Part shown: piece by piece, positions 8,917-15,902 of the stretch
Position numbering within the stretch: the stretch's first letter is position 1
Layout of the letters: every line of letters begins with the position of its first letter
Assembly: GCA_036257895.1 (NCBI GenBank)
Contig: DATAES010000054.1
Location: 1 to 17,653 of the forward strand
Direction of reading: 5' to 3'
From: DATAES01 sp036257895
GTDB lineage: Bacteria; Actinomycetota; Acidimicrobiia; Acidimicrobiales; JACDCH01
Length of the DNA stretch: 17,653 nucleotides
The notes under the pieces: model-generated
The model's database searches: none
What the model was told of the DNA's origin: nothing
What the model saw: the letters and a program-made list of their open reading frames with translations, nothing else
Position numbers and translations under genes: made by a program

Positions 8917-9885
8917 GTGCCGTCGCCCTCGCGGTGCCTGACCGCGGGCGACGCGCTGACCTTCGTCCGTGATCGGGCCGTTCACCCGCCCGCCGAGAGT
9001 CCTCGGATCGGGCTCGAGCTGGAATGGCTCACCTATCACCAACACGACCGTCGTCGCCGCGTGACTCCCTGTGATCTCGCGCCGGTGCTGCGCGCTGTCC
9101 CCGAGTTGCCGTGTCACGGCCGCATCACCGTCGAACCAGGCGGTCAGGTCGAGCTCAGCTCCTCACCGCAGCCGACTGTCGCCGACGCCATCGACGCCAC
9201 CCGCACCGACATGCGCGTGTTGCGCGACGCGCTCGCCGAAGCAGACATCGCGCTCGAAGGCGCGGGACTCGATCGGGTTCGACCACCCGAGCGTGTCGTC
9301 GACGTAGGGCGCTACCGAGCCATGGAGACCTACTTCGACTCACTCGGACCCCATGGGCGCACGATGATGTGCAACTCCGCGTCACTGCAAGTGAACGTCG
9401 ACGTCGACGGTGATCCGTCGGACGCTTGGCGCGCCGCCTCGCTCGCGGCCCCACTGCTCGCTCGGTTCTTCAACGCTCCCTCGCCGAACCGCATGGATGT
9501 CTGGTCGGGCATCGACGTCACCCGCGCCGCGCCCGTCCGGGGCGACGAGCCCTCGAGCGCGTGGGCGACGTACGCGCTCGACGCGCGCGTCATGTTCATC
9601 CGGATCGACCCTGACGACTGCGTCGCCGTCCTCGACGGCATGACGTTCGCCGATTGGCTGCAGCGCGGCCATCCCCTCGGCTGGCCGACCCAGGCCGACC
9701 TCGCCGAGCATCTGACAACGTTGTTCCCTCCCGTACGGCCACGGGGCTGGTTCGAGATCCGCACCATCGACGCCTTGGGGGACGAATGTTGGCCCCGTGC
9801 CGTCGAGCTCTGCGCGGCCCTGCTGCTCGAGGGTTCCGACCGGCGCCGGCTGCTGTCGAACGGGGAGGTGCCGGCGTGGAGCTAA
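8917..9885 (+). CDS. egtA: EgtA, glutamate-cysteine ligase of ergothioneine synthesis (short form)
   Basis: 322 residues from GTG 8917. Family motifs are R30-I-G-L-E-L-E (glutamate and Mg/ATP site), I-T-V-E-P-G-G-Q-V-E-L-S (70-81), G-R-Y-R-A-M-E-T-Y-F (131-140), M-M-C-N-S-A-S-L-Q-V-N-V (150-161) and L-F-P-P-V-R-P-R-G-W-F-E-I-R (269-282). EgtA joins glutamate and cysteine to gamma-glutamylcysteine, the sulfur donor used by EgtB. Mycobacterial EgtA has about 430 residues and continues roughly 100 residues beyond the E-I-R-x-x-D...W-P region; here the protein ends about 30 residues after it, and the stop overlaps the egtB start. No SD is visible for the GTG, so translation probably depends on ribosomes finishing the upstream small ORF. 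The N-terminus aligns with the family start, which supports GTG 8917. Confidence 0.9.
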   Translation: MPSPSRCLTAGDALTFVRDRAVHPPAESPRIGLELEWLTYHQHDRRRRVTPCDLAPVLRAVPELPCHGRITVEPGGQVELSSSPQPTVADAIDATRTDMRVLRDALAEADIALEGAGLDRVRPPERVVDVGRYRAMETYFDSLGPHGRTMMCNSASLQVNVDVDGDPSDAWRAASLAAPLLARFFNAPSPNRMDVWSGIDVTRAAPVRGDEPSSAWATYALDARVMFIRIDPDDCVAVLDGMTFADWLQRGHPLGWPTQADLAEHLTTLFPPVRPRGWFEIRTIDALGDECWPRAVELCAALLLEGSDRRRLLSNGEVPAWS

Positions 9886-10991
9886 CGGTCGACATCTCGA
9901 CGGCACTGGAAGCAGGCCGGCAACGCACACTCGACCTGCTCGCGCCGCTCGACGACGACTTCCTGCGCGCCCAGCACTCGACGTTGATGTCCCCACTCGT
10001 CTGGGATCTCGCCCACGTCGGCAACTACGAGGAGATCTGGCTCGTTCGCTCACTCGGCGGCGACGCGATCCGGCCCGACATCGACGACCTCTACGACGCC
10101 TTCCGCCACCCCCGCGCGGGGCGGCCGGCGTTGCCGCTGCTCTCGCCCGACGAGGCGCGTTCGTACATCGCCGTCGTTCGCGACCGCGCGTTGGAGCTGG
10201 TGGACGACACCTCGTTCATCCACCGGATGGTCGTGCAACACGAGCACCAACACGACGAGACGATGTTGGCGACGATCCAGCTGTCCGGCGTCGGGTACGA
10301 GCACGCGGACACGCCGGAAGGGTCGCTGGCGGACGGTGCCCTCGACCTCGACCTCGGTCGCGTCGTCATCGGGAGCTGCGACGACCTCTGGGCGTACGAC
10401 AACGAACGTCCCGGCCACGAGGTGGACCTCGCGCCGTTCCGCATCGACCTTTCACCCGTGCGCAACCGCGACTACCTCGAGTTCATCGCCGCGGCTGGGT
10501 ACGACGACCCCCGCCTGTGGACCCGCGACGGATGGACGTGGCGTCAGACGGAGCATGCAATGGCGCCGCTGTTCTGGACGAACGAAGGCGGCAACGACTG
10601 GTCGGTGACGCGCTTCGGTTCGCGAGGCGATGTGCGTCCCGGCGAAGCGGTCGAACACGTCTGCTGGTACGAAGCGGCTGCGTACGCGCGTTGGGCAGGA
10701 CTGCGACTGCCGACCGAACACGAGTGGGAAGCTGCGCACCGCGCCGGGGCCCTCGAAGGCGTCGGCCAGGTCTGGGAATGGACGCAATCGGACTTCGAGC
10801 CGTGGCCCGGCTTCGAGGCGCATCCGTACCGCGAATACTCCGAGGTCTTCTTCGGCTCGGACTACAAGGTGTTGCGCGGTGGCTCGTGGGCCACGCACGA
10901 AACGGTGCTGAGGCCGACGTTTCGCAACTGGGACTACCCGATTCGGCGCCAGATCTTCGGTGGGTTCAGGTGCGCTCGTGACGCGGGATAG
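9876..10991 (+). CDS. egtB: EgtB, hercynine oxygenase (sulfoxide synthase), compact form
   Basis: 371 residues from GTG 9876, which overlaps the end of egtA; the SD GGGGAGG (9862-9868) lies 7 bases upstream and decides this start. The N-terminal DinB-like domain carries the iron ligands His47 (W-D-L-A-H), His122 and His126 (Q-H-E-H-Q-H-D-E-T-M). The C-terminal FGE-sulfatase domain has R-L-P-T-E-H-E-W-E (277-285), V-W-E-W-T (299-303), V-L-R-G-G-S-W and F-R-N-W-D-Y-P-I-R-R-Q. The enzyme uses O2 to join gamma-glutamylcysteine to hercynine as a sulfoxide. Mycobacterial EgtB has about 430 residues; here the segment between E-W-E and V-W-E-W is about 15 residues instead of nearly 60, so the Y-P-W-G loop region is missing. 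The frame is intact on both sides, so this looks like a clade form rather than damage. Confidence 0.93.
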   Translation: MELTVDISTALEAGRQRTLDLLAPLDDDFLRAQHSTLMSPLVWDLAHVGNYEEIWLVRSLGGDAIRPDIDDLYDAFRHPRAGRPALPLLSPDEARSYIAVVRDRALELVDDTSFIHRMVVQHEHQHDETMLATIQLSGVGYEHADTPEGSLADGALDLDLGRVVIGSCDDLWAYDNERPGHEVDLAPFRIDLSPVRNRDYLEFIAAAGYDDPRLWTRDGWTWRQTEHAMAPLFWTNEGGNDWSVTRFGSRGDVRPGEAVEHVCWYEAAAYARWAGLRLPTEHEWEAAHRAGALEGVGQVWEWTQSDFEPWPGFEAHPYREYSEVFFGSDYKVLRGGSWATHETVLRPTFRNWDYPIRRQIFGGFRCARDAG

Positions 10992-10999
10992 CGGCTGAC

Positions 11000-11752
11000 A
11001 TGTGTCGCCTCTTCGCCTATCTCGGGCCGCGCGTGACCCTCGAGTCGGTGCTGCTCGCGCCGCCCTACGCGTTGGTGACCCAGGCCTATTCGCCTCGTCA
11101 TCAGCGGCACGGGCGCATCAACGCGGACGGCTTCGGCGCCGGTTGGTACGAGCCCGAGCTACGCGTCGAACCGGCGCGGTACCGCACGACGACCCCGATG
11201 TGGGCGGACGACAGCTTCGCCAGCCTCGCGGGGGTGGTCACGAGCGGCGCGATCTTGGCCGCAGTTCGCAACGCTTCTCCCGGACTGCCAGTCGATGAGT
11301 CGTGCACCGCGCCGTACAGCAACGGGCGGTGGCTCTTCGCGCACAACGGACGTGTCCAGGGATTTCCTGGCGAGGTCGCGGTCCGACTTCGGCGTTCATT
11401 GAGCGACGAACGCATCGCGCAACTCCTAGGCGCGACCGACAGCGAGGTGCTGTTCGGTCTCGTGCTCGATCGCATCGACACGGGCCTGTGCCCGCCCGAC
11501 GCCATTGCCGCCGTCGTGCGCGACGTCCTCGACATCGCACCGGCGTCACGCCTCAATCTGTGCCTGACCGACGGTGAGACCGTCGTCGCAACCGCGTGCG
11601 GAGACTCGTTGTTCACGCACTCGAACCCCGGCCCGGGCGTCGTCATCGTCGCGTCCGAGCCGTTCGACGACGAACCGGACTGGACCGAAGTGGCCGACGG
11701 CTCCGTCGTAGTCGCGACCCGAACGACCCTCGAGACCGGAGTACTCACATGA
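11000..11752 (+). CDS. egtC: EgtC, class II glutamine amidotransferase-type hydrolase
   Basis: 250 residues from ATG 11000, 8 bases after the egtB stop. It opens M-C2-R-L-F-A-Y-L-G, exposing the catalytic N-terminal cysteine of class II amidotransferases after Met removal; this fixes the start. R-x-x-x-x-G-L-P-V-D-E and the F-A-H-N-G-R-V segment follow as in the family. EgtC removes the gamma-glutamyl group from the EgtB product, giving hercynylcysteine sulfoxide. It is slightly longer than the mycobacterial enzyme (about 230 residues). Its TGA overlaps the egtD ATG (ATGA). There is no strong SD, consistent with coupling to egtB. Confidence 0.93.
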   Translation: MCRLFAYLGPRVTLESVLLAPPYALVTQAYSPRHQRHGRINADGFGAGWYEPELRVEPARYRTTTPMWADDSFASLAGVVTSGAILAAVRNASPGLPVDESCTAPYSNGRWLFAHNGRVQGFPGEVAVRLRRSLSDERIAQLLGATDSEVLFGLVLDRIDTGLCPPDAIAAVVRDVLDIAPASRLNLCLTDGETVVATACGDSLFTHSNPGPGVVIVASEPFDDEPDWTEVADGSVVVATRTTLETGVLT

Positions 11753-12732
11753 CCGCAACGATCACGATCGACGTCCATCTCGACGAGGCGGACATGGATC
11801 GCGCGCTGCGCGACGACGTGCGCGACGGGCTCACGATGTCGCCGAAGACGCTTCCGCCGAAGTGGTTCTACGACGAGACCGGTTCGAGGTTGTTCGACGA
11901 CATCACGAGGCTGCCGGAGTACTACCCGACGCGACGAGAACGCGAGATCCTCGAAGCTCGCGCCGGTGAGATCGCGGCGGTGAGTGGCGCAACCGCGCTC
12001 GTCGAACTCGGAAGTGGCACGTCGACCAAGACACGGCTGCTCCTCGACGCCCTGCGCGACGCGGGGACGCTGCGGACCTTCGCACCGTTCGACTGCAGCG
12101 AGGCGACCTTGCGCGACGCCGGCGCGAGCATCGCGGCCGCGTACCCAGGTGTGTCGATACACGGCGTCGTGGGCGATTTCGAGCGCCACCTGTCCTTGCT
12201 GCCCGGTGACGATCACCAGGGCTCGCGTCTCGTCGCCTTCCTCGGTGGCACGATCGGCAATCTCGCGCCGGCCGAGCGAGCCAAGTTCCTCAACGACCTG
12301 GCCGGTGGCCTGTTCGAGGGCGAGCACCTGCTCCTCGGCACAGACCTGGTGAAGGACCGCGAGCGACTGGTCTCGGCCTACGACGACGCTGCCGGCATCA
12401 CGGCGGCCTTCAACCGGAACGTGCTCGCAGTGATCAACCGCTCACTCGATGCCGACTTCGTGCTCGATCGCTTCGAGCACGTCGCGGTCTGGAACGACGA
12501 CGAGGAGTGGATCGAGATGCGGTTGCGGTCCGATCGCGTTCACGACGTCCGCATCAACGATCTCGATCTGACTGTGTCGTTCGACAAGGGCGAGGAAGTT
12601 CGCACGGAGATCAGCGCGAAGTTCCGGCGCGAAGGTGTCGAGGCAGAGTTGCAGGCTGCGGGCTTCGACGTCGAGCGTTGGTGGACGGACGCGGCCGGCG
12701 ACTTCGCGCTGTCGCTCGCCGTTCGCAGGTAG
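11749..12732 (+). CDS. egtD: EgtD, L-histidine N-alpha-methyltransferase
   Basis: 327 residues; the ATG overlaps the egtC stop. The SAM site is V-E87-L-G-S-G-T-S-T-K-T-R, with G-D143-F and G-G-T-I-G-N171-L. Residues matching the histidine-binding set known from the mycobacterial enzyme (Asn166, Tyr206, Glu282, Ser284) are seen at Asn171, Tyr211, Glu287 and Ser289, and the N-terminal K-W-F-Y-D-E-T-G-S-R-L-F-D block is present. EgtD trimethylates histidine to hercynine, the first committed step, in the cytoplasm. It is the last gene of the operon: no egtE follows, and the next gene converges only 3 bases away on the other strand. Confidence 0.97.
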   Translation: MTATITIDVHLDEADMDRALRDDVRDGLTMSPKTLPPKWFYDETGSRLFDDITRLPEYYPTRREREILEARAGEIAAVSGATALVELGSGTSTKTRLLLDALRDAGTLRTFAPFDCSEATLRDAGASIAAAYPGVSIHGVVGDFERHLSLLPGDDHQGSRLVAFLGGTIGNLAPAERAKFLNDLAGGLFEGEHLLLGTDLVKDRERLVSAYDDAAGITAAFNRNVLAVINRSLDADFVLDRFEHVAVWNDDEEWIEMRLRSDRVHDVRINDLDLTVSFDKGEEVRTEISAKFRREGVEAELQAAGFDVERWWTDAAGDFALSLAVRR

Positions 12733-12735
12733 GAG

Positions 12736-13365
12736 TCAGTCGTCGCGTTCGGCGTGACTGAGCTTCAACAAGCCACCGCCGATCTCGACGATCGGCTCGT
12801 CGCGGTTGTCGAACTCGACGCGCAGCGCCTTGCTCATCACCGCATGCATGTCGTACAGCGCGGTGATGTAGGTGAGATAGAGGATCTGCTCGTCCGTGAG
12901 CTCAGCCTTCAGCGCGTCGAAGACCGAATCGGGCACGCGCCCGCCGTCGTAGACGAGACAGTCGGTATACGCGAGCACCGCCCGCTCGATCGGCGACCAG
13001 CACGACGCACCTGGACCGAACGGGATCGCCTGCACCTGTTCCTCCGTGAAGCCCGCTGAACGCATCGCCTTGCAGTGCTGCGAGAACACGAACTGGCTGC
13101 CACGTGCCCATCCGGCGCGGCACTGGCCGAGCTCACGCAGCTTCTCGTCGAGGACGTCCGTCGAGCCGCGGTACACAGCCAGGCCCGCGACGGCGTGATC
13201 GAACACCGCGGGCACGAGCGCGAACACCGTCCACCAGTCGCCCGGCGTTCCACTCGCGGTTCCGGGCTCGACGACCGGATCGCGATCCGGCCCGAAGAGG
13301 AAGTGGTACATGGCTTCGACCGAGGGTGTGGCCTCGGACCGGGGTACTTGGCGCAGTCGTGGCAT
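12736..13365 (-). CDS. Carboxymuconolactone decarboxylase (CMD) family protein
   Basis: 209 residues from ATG 13365. The CMD/AhpD-like helical fold is suggested by L-R-E-L-G-Q-C-R-A-G-W-A-R-G-S-Q-F-V-F-S-Q-H97 followed by A-x-x-x-G-F-T-E-E-Q, then W-S-P-I-E-R-A-V-L-A-Y-T-D and L-T-D-E-Q-I-L-Y-L-T-Y. Many relatives have Y-E-W-x-x-H; here the Glu position reads Val93 while His97 is kept, and there is no AhpD-type C-x-x-C pair. It is therefore unlikely to be a peroxidase reductase of the AhpD kind. The substrate cannot be told; relatives act as decarboxylases or isomerases of lactones or are uncharacterised. ATG 13311 is an alternative start. The gene converges on egtD with a 3-base gap and lies downstream of the sigma gene's hairpin, so it probably has its own promoter. 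Confidence 0.8.
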   Translation of the reverse strand: MPRLRQVPRSEATPSVEAMYHFLFGPDRDPVVEPGTASGTPGDWWTVFALVPAVFDHAVAGLAVYRGSTDVLDEKLRELGQCRAGWARGSQFVFSQHCKAMRSAGFTEEQVQAIPFGPGASCWSPIERAVLAYTDCLVYDGGRVPDSVFDALKAELTDEQILYLTYITALYDMHAVMSKALRVEFDNRDEPIVEIGGGLLKLSHAERDD

Positions 13366-13417
13366 GCGGCGTTCTTATCTCACGCGGCCGCCGCCCTCAC
13401 CCGTCCGAACTCCGGGT

Positions 13418-13445
13418 CGCCGTGGCCCCCATAGGGGCCACGGCG
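13418..13445 (-). terminator. Hairpin after the ECF sigma factor gene
   Basis: CGCCGTGGCCCC at 13418-13429 and its exact reverse complement at 13434-13445 form a perfect 12-bp stem with a CATA loop. It begins 13 bases past the sigma-gene stop on the minus strand. There is no T-run, as is common for terminators in high-GC actinobacteria. It separates the sigma gene from the CMD-family gene on the same strand. Confidence 0.7.
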
Positions 13446-13458
13446 CACCAACATTCGC

Positions 13459-14001
13459 TCAGAGGAGGGCGGTCGAGGCGTCGCCCCACTGCTCGATGAG
13501 CTGGGTGCGGGCCCGGGCGACCCGCGAGCGGATCGTGCCGACGGGGACGTCGACGACCTCGGCCGCGTCCTGGTACTCCAGGCCGAGCAACTGGGTGAGG
13601 ACGAACGCGGTGCGGCGATCGGGATCGAGCGTCGAGAGGAGGACGTCGAGCTCGACGACACCGTCGAGCGCAGGCGCCACGGCGGACGGCCGGCGGTCGT
13701 GCAGCGCGCCGAGTAACCGCCGGCGGCGCTGCACCCTGCGGACGTGGTCCGCGCACGCGCGGTGGGCGATCGACAACAACCACGTCCGCGCCGACGAGTC
13801 ACCGCGGAATGAACGCAGCGCAGAGAGCGCCCGCATGTATGCGTCCTGCGTGACGTCGTCCGCCGCGTCACGATCGGTGAGGTGGGCGCACAGTCGCCAC
13901 ACCTCCGCCTGGCTGGCCCGCACGAACGCCGCCAGCGCGACCCGATCGCCGTCGCGGGCCGCGAGGGCCAGCGCGGTCAGGTCGTCGGCAACGCCGGGCA
14001 T
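13459..14001 (-). CDS. ECF RNA polymerase sigma factor, SigC-like
   Basis: 180 residues. Region 2 runs from about 15 to 90 with D-A-A-D-D-V-T-Q-D-A-Y-M-R-A-L and S-S-A-R-T-W-L-L-S-I-A-H-R-A-C-A-D-H-V-R-R. Region 4 runs from about 115 to 175 with L-L-G-L-E-Y-Q-D-A-A-E-V-V-D-V-P-V-G-T-I-R-S-R-V. Wording and spacing recall M. tuberculosis SigC more than other ECF groups. AAGGA lies 7 bases before the ATG at 14001. It is divergent, across 73 bases, from a zinc-type anti-sigma factor and a membrane protein, so it most likely directs core polymerase to this locus under envelope control. The signal is unknown. The mycobacterial SigC link to copper acquisition is established for that protein only; applying it here is inference. 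Confidence 0.93.
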   Translation of the reverse strand: MPGVADDLTALALAARDGDRVALAAFVRASQAEVWRLCAHLTDRDAADDVTQDAYMRALSALRSFRGDSSARTWLLSIAHRACADHVRRVQRRRRLLGALHDRRPSAVAPALDGVVELDVLLSTLDPDRRTAFVLTQLLGLEYQDAAEVVDVPVGTIRSRVARARTQLIEQWGDASTALL

Positions 14002-14039
14002 GCGCCATCCTTGCCCACCCCCGACACCCAGCAGGCATC

Positions 14040-14065
14040 GGGAACTTTCGACCCCCTCCGACGAC
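14040..14065 (+). promoter_or_regulatory. Candidate ECF promoter for the anti-sigma gene
   Basis: GGGAAC (14040-14045), 16 bases, then CGAC (14062-14065) resembles the ECF pattern GGAAC-N16/17-CGTC with one change in the -10. It ends 9 bases before ATG 14075, so the transcript would be nearly leaderless. Its position between the divergent sigma and anti-sigma genes fits autoregulation. Not proven. Confidence 0.35.
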
Positions 14066-14074
14066 TACCACTAC

Positions 14075-14677
14075 ATGCAGTGTGACGAAATCAGGGAGGC
14101 GATCTCCGCGGCTGCGGACGGCGAGGCCACCTCACTCGAGCGTTCGATGATCGACGCCCACATCGTGCGCTGCGTCGGGTGCGCCGCATTCGCCGGTTCG
14201 GTCGAGCAGCTCGATCGCCGGCTCCGCATCCGACCCGCGGAGGCGGTGCCCGACCTGAGCGCGCCGATCCTCATGACCAGCGCCCCGAAGCCTGGTCGCG
14301 AGTGGGCCCGTTATCTCCTGTTGTGGGTCGCGCTCACAGAGCTCGTCCTGGCGGTGCCTGCGTTGCTGGGAGCCAGCCGCAACGCGTCGGTGCACGCCGC
14401 GCACGAGCTCGGCTCGTGGGAGGCCGCGCTCGCGGTGGGGCTCCTGGTCGCCGCGTGGCAGCCGAGGCGGGCTGCGGGGCTGCTCCCGTTCGCGTTGGCC
14501 CTGGCCGGAGCGATGGTGGCGACCGCGACCTTCGACATCGTGACCGGCCATGCGCCGGCAGCAGGTGAGGCGCAGCACATCCTCGACCTGTTGGGCGTCG
14601 GCGCGCTCTGGCTGCTGACCCGGTCGGCGATTCCCTCCGCCGGGCCGCGCCTGCAGCGCGGCCTGCGGGCCGCGTAG
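14075..14677 (+). CDS. Membrane anti-sigma factor with zinc (zf-HC2) domain
   Basis: 200 residues from ATG 14075. The N-terminal 45 residues carry M-Q-C3-D-E-I-R-E-A-I-S and H29-I-V-R-C33-V-G-C36, the H-x3-C-x2-C motif of zinc-binding anti-sigma factors, which hold their ECF sigma factor inactive at the membrane. Four hydrophobic segments follow at about 79-99, 115-129, 136-157 and 168-186. The linker S-V-H107-A-A-H110-E-L-G-S-W before the second segment has two His that could bind metal, which is inference. It is divergent from the SigC-like gene and 20 bases upstream of a membrane protein, probably in one transcript. The stop is at 14675-14677. The role is likely; the sensed signal is not visible. 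Confidence 0.85.
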   Translation: MQCDEIREAISAAADGEATSLERSMIDAHIVRCVGCAAFAGSVEQLDRRLRIRPAEAVPDLSAPILMTSAPKPGREWARYLLLWVALTELVLAVPALLGASRNASVHAAHELGSWEAALAVGLLVAAWQPRRAAGLLPFALALAGAMVATATFDIVTGHAPAAGEAQHILDLLGVGALWLLTRSAIPSAGPRLQRGLRAA

Positions 14678-14697
14678 GCCCGCTAGCTTCACCACCA

Positions 14698-15786
14698 ATG
14701 CGAATTGCGCGCTTGGCCGTTCGCAGCGCGCTGCTCGCGCTGTTGGCCCTCCTCGTCCTCGCCAACCCAGCGCATGCTGACCCGGCGAAGCCGGGCGACT
14801 TCGAGTCGACCGTCACCCGCATCGACCCACCGACCGACGCGGTCAGCCTGAAGGTCGTCGGAGGCGACGGCTTCCTGTCGTTGAAGGTCCAACCGGGTCA
14901 CGACGTCATCGTCAAGGGCTACGCCGGGGGCCCGTGGTTGCACGTGCGACCCGACGGTGTGGTCGAGGAGAACCAACTCTCTCCCGCGACCTACCTGAAT
15001 GCCAACCGCTACGGCACGAACCCCGCGCCGTCGAACGTCACGAACGACACCGAACTCGACAACCCCCCGCAGTGGAAGCAAGTCGCAACCGGGGGCGAGT
15101 ACGCGTGGCACGACCACCGCATCCACTGGATGTCGCCGGACGATCCGCCGGGCGGGACGCGTGGCCAGGTCCTGCCGCAGTTCAACCCATGGAAGGTCTC
15201 GCTCACCGTCGACAACAAGCCCGTCGAAGCTGACGGCCAACTCGTGTGGGAGAAGCAGGAGAGCGTCATCCCGTGGATCGCGGCCGGCGTGCTCGCGTGT
15301 GCGGTCACGATCTTCCTCGGCAAGGGACGCTCGACGTTCGTCGCCGCGATCGCGGTGCTCATCGCGTCGGTTGCCGCGTTGCAGACCGGGATCGTTGCGT
15401 ATCGCAGCATTCCGTCCGCCGCGGGACCGAATCCGCTCGAGATCGTCCTTCCGTCGTTCGCGGTGCTCGCCGCGATCGTCGGCCTCGTGTTGCATCGCAA
15501 GCCGTTCGGCGTGATCGCGATCCTCGCGTCGCTCGCCGCTCTCGCGGGATGGGCGATCATGCGCATCGCCACGCTGGTGCATCCGGTGCTCCCGACCGAC
15601 CTCCCGTTCTGGCTCGATCGCACGTCCACCGCCGTCGCCATCGGCATCGCCGTCGCTGCCGCAGTGCTCGCCGTGCGGTCGGGCGCGCTGGTCTTACGGC
15701 TCCCTGAACTCGACTTCGACGACGAGCCCGCAACCCGGCAAGATGTCGACCGTGACGTGCTGGGCGAACGGAGTGACGTCACCTGA
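14698..15786 (+). CDS. Secreted-domain membrane protein with W-H-D-H-R-I-H-W-M motif, unknown function
   Basis: 362 residues. A signal peptide (basic start, Leu/Ala core at 10-22, A-H-A27 before D28) precedes an extracytoplasmic domain of about 160 residues, then five probable membrane helices (about 189-207, 213-231, 247-266, 270-292, 310-332) and an acidic cytoplasmic tail. The outer domain holds W137-H-D-H-R-I-H-W-M145, a His/Met/Trp cluster that could bind copper or another metal, and starts with a beta-rich section. I do not recognise a named family. It follows the anti-sigma gene by 20 bases with no SD, so it belongs to that operon and is a likely target or partner of the sigma/anti-sigma pair. 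A metal-handling role is inference from the motif and operon. Confidence 0.82.
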   Translation: MRIARLAVRSALLALLALLVLANPAHADPAKPGDFESTVTRIDPPTDAVSLKVVGGDGFLSLKVQPGHDVIVKGYAGGPWLHVRPDGVVEENQLSPATYLNANRYGTNPAPSNVTNDTELDNPPQWKQVATGGEYAWHDHRIHWMSPDDPPGGTRGQVLPQFNPWKVSLTVDNKPVEADGQLVWEKQESVIPWIAAGVLACAVTIFLGKGRSTFVAAIAVLIASVAALQTGIVAYRSIPSAAGPNPLEIVLPSFAVLAAIVGLVLHRKPFGVIAILASLAALAGWAIMRIATLVHPVLPTDLPFWLDRTSTAVAIGIAVAAAVLAVRSGALVLRLPELDFDDEPATRQDVDRDVLGERSDVT

Positions 15787-15892
15787 CGCGGGTTTCCCCA
15801 GGAAATCCACAGCGTTCACCCACTGGTTGCCCACAGGCCTTCATTCGTACGCTCATCGTGCACCGCGTCGGTGTCGCTGCATACGCAGTGCC

Positions 15893-15897
15893 AGGAG
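15893..15897 (+). promoter_or_regulatory. Ribosome binding site that decides a TTG start
   Basis: AGGAG sits 5 bases before TTG 15903. The upstream in-frame GTG 15858 and downstream ATG 15924 have no such site, which favours the TTG. Confidence 0.5.
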
Positions 15898-15902
15898 ATG
15901 AC

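Noticed and set aside
11101..12327. 408-codon minus-strand open frame opposite egtC and egtD
   Set aside because: Antisense shadow; both plus-strand genes have intact active sites and coupled starts.
13310..14074. N-terminal extension of the anti-sigma gene to 13310
   Set aside because: It would run antisense through the whole sigma gene. The zinc domain begins at ATG 14075.
15791..15836. Replication origin
   Set aside because: Only two degenerate DnaA-like words, no AT-rich region, and no dnaA, dnaN or rpmH nearby.
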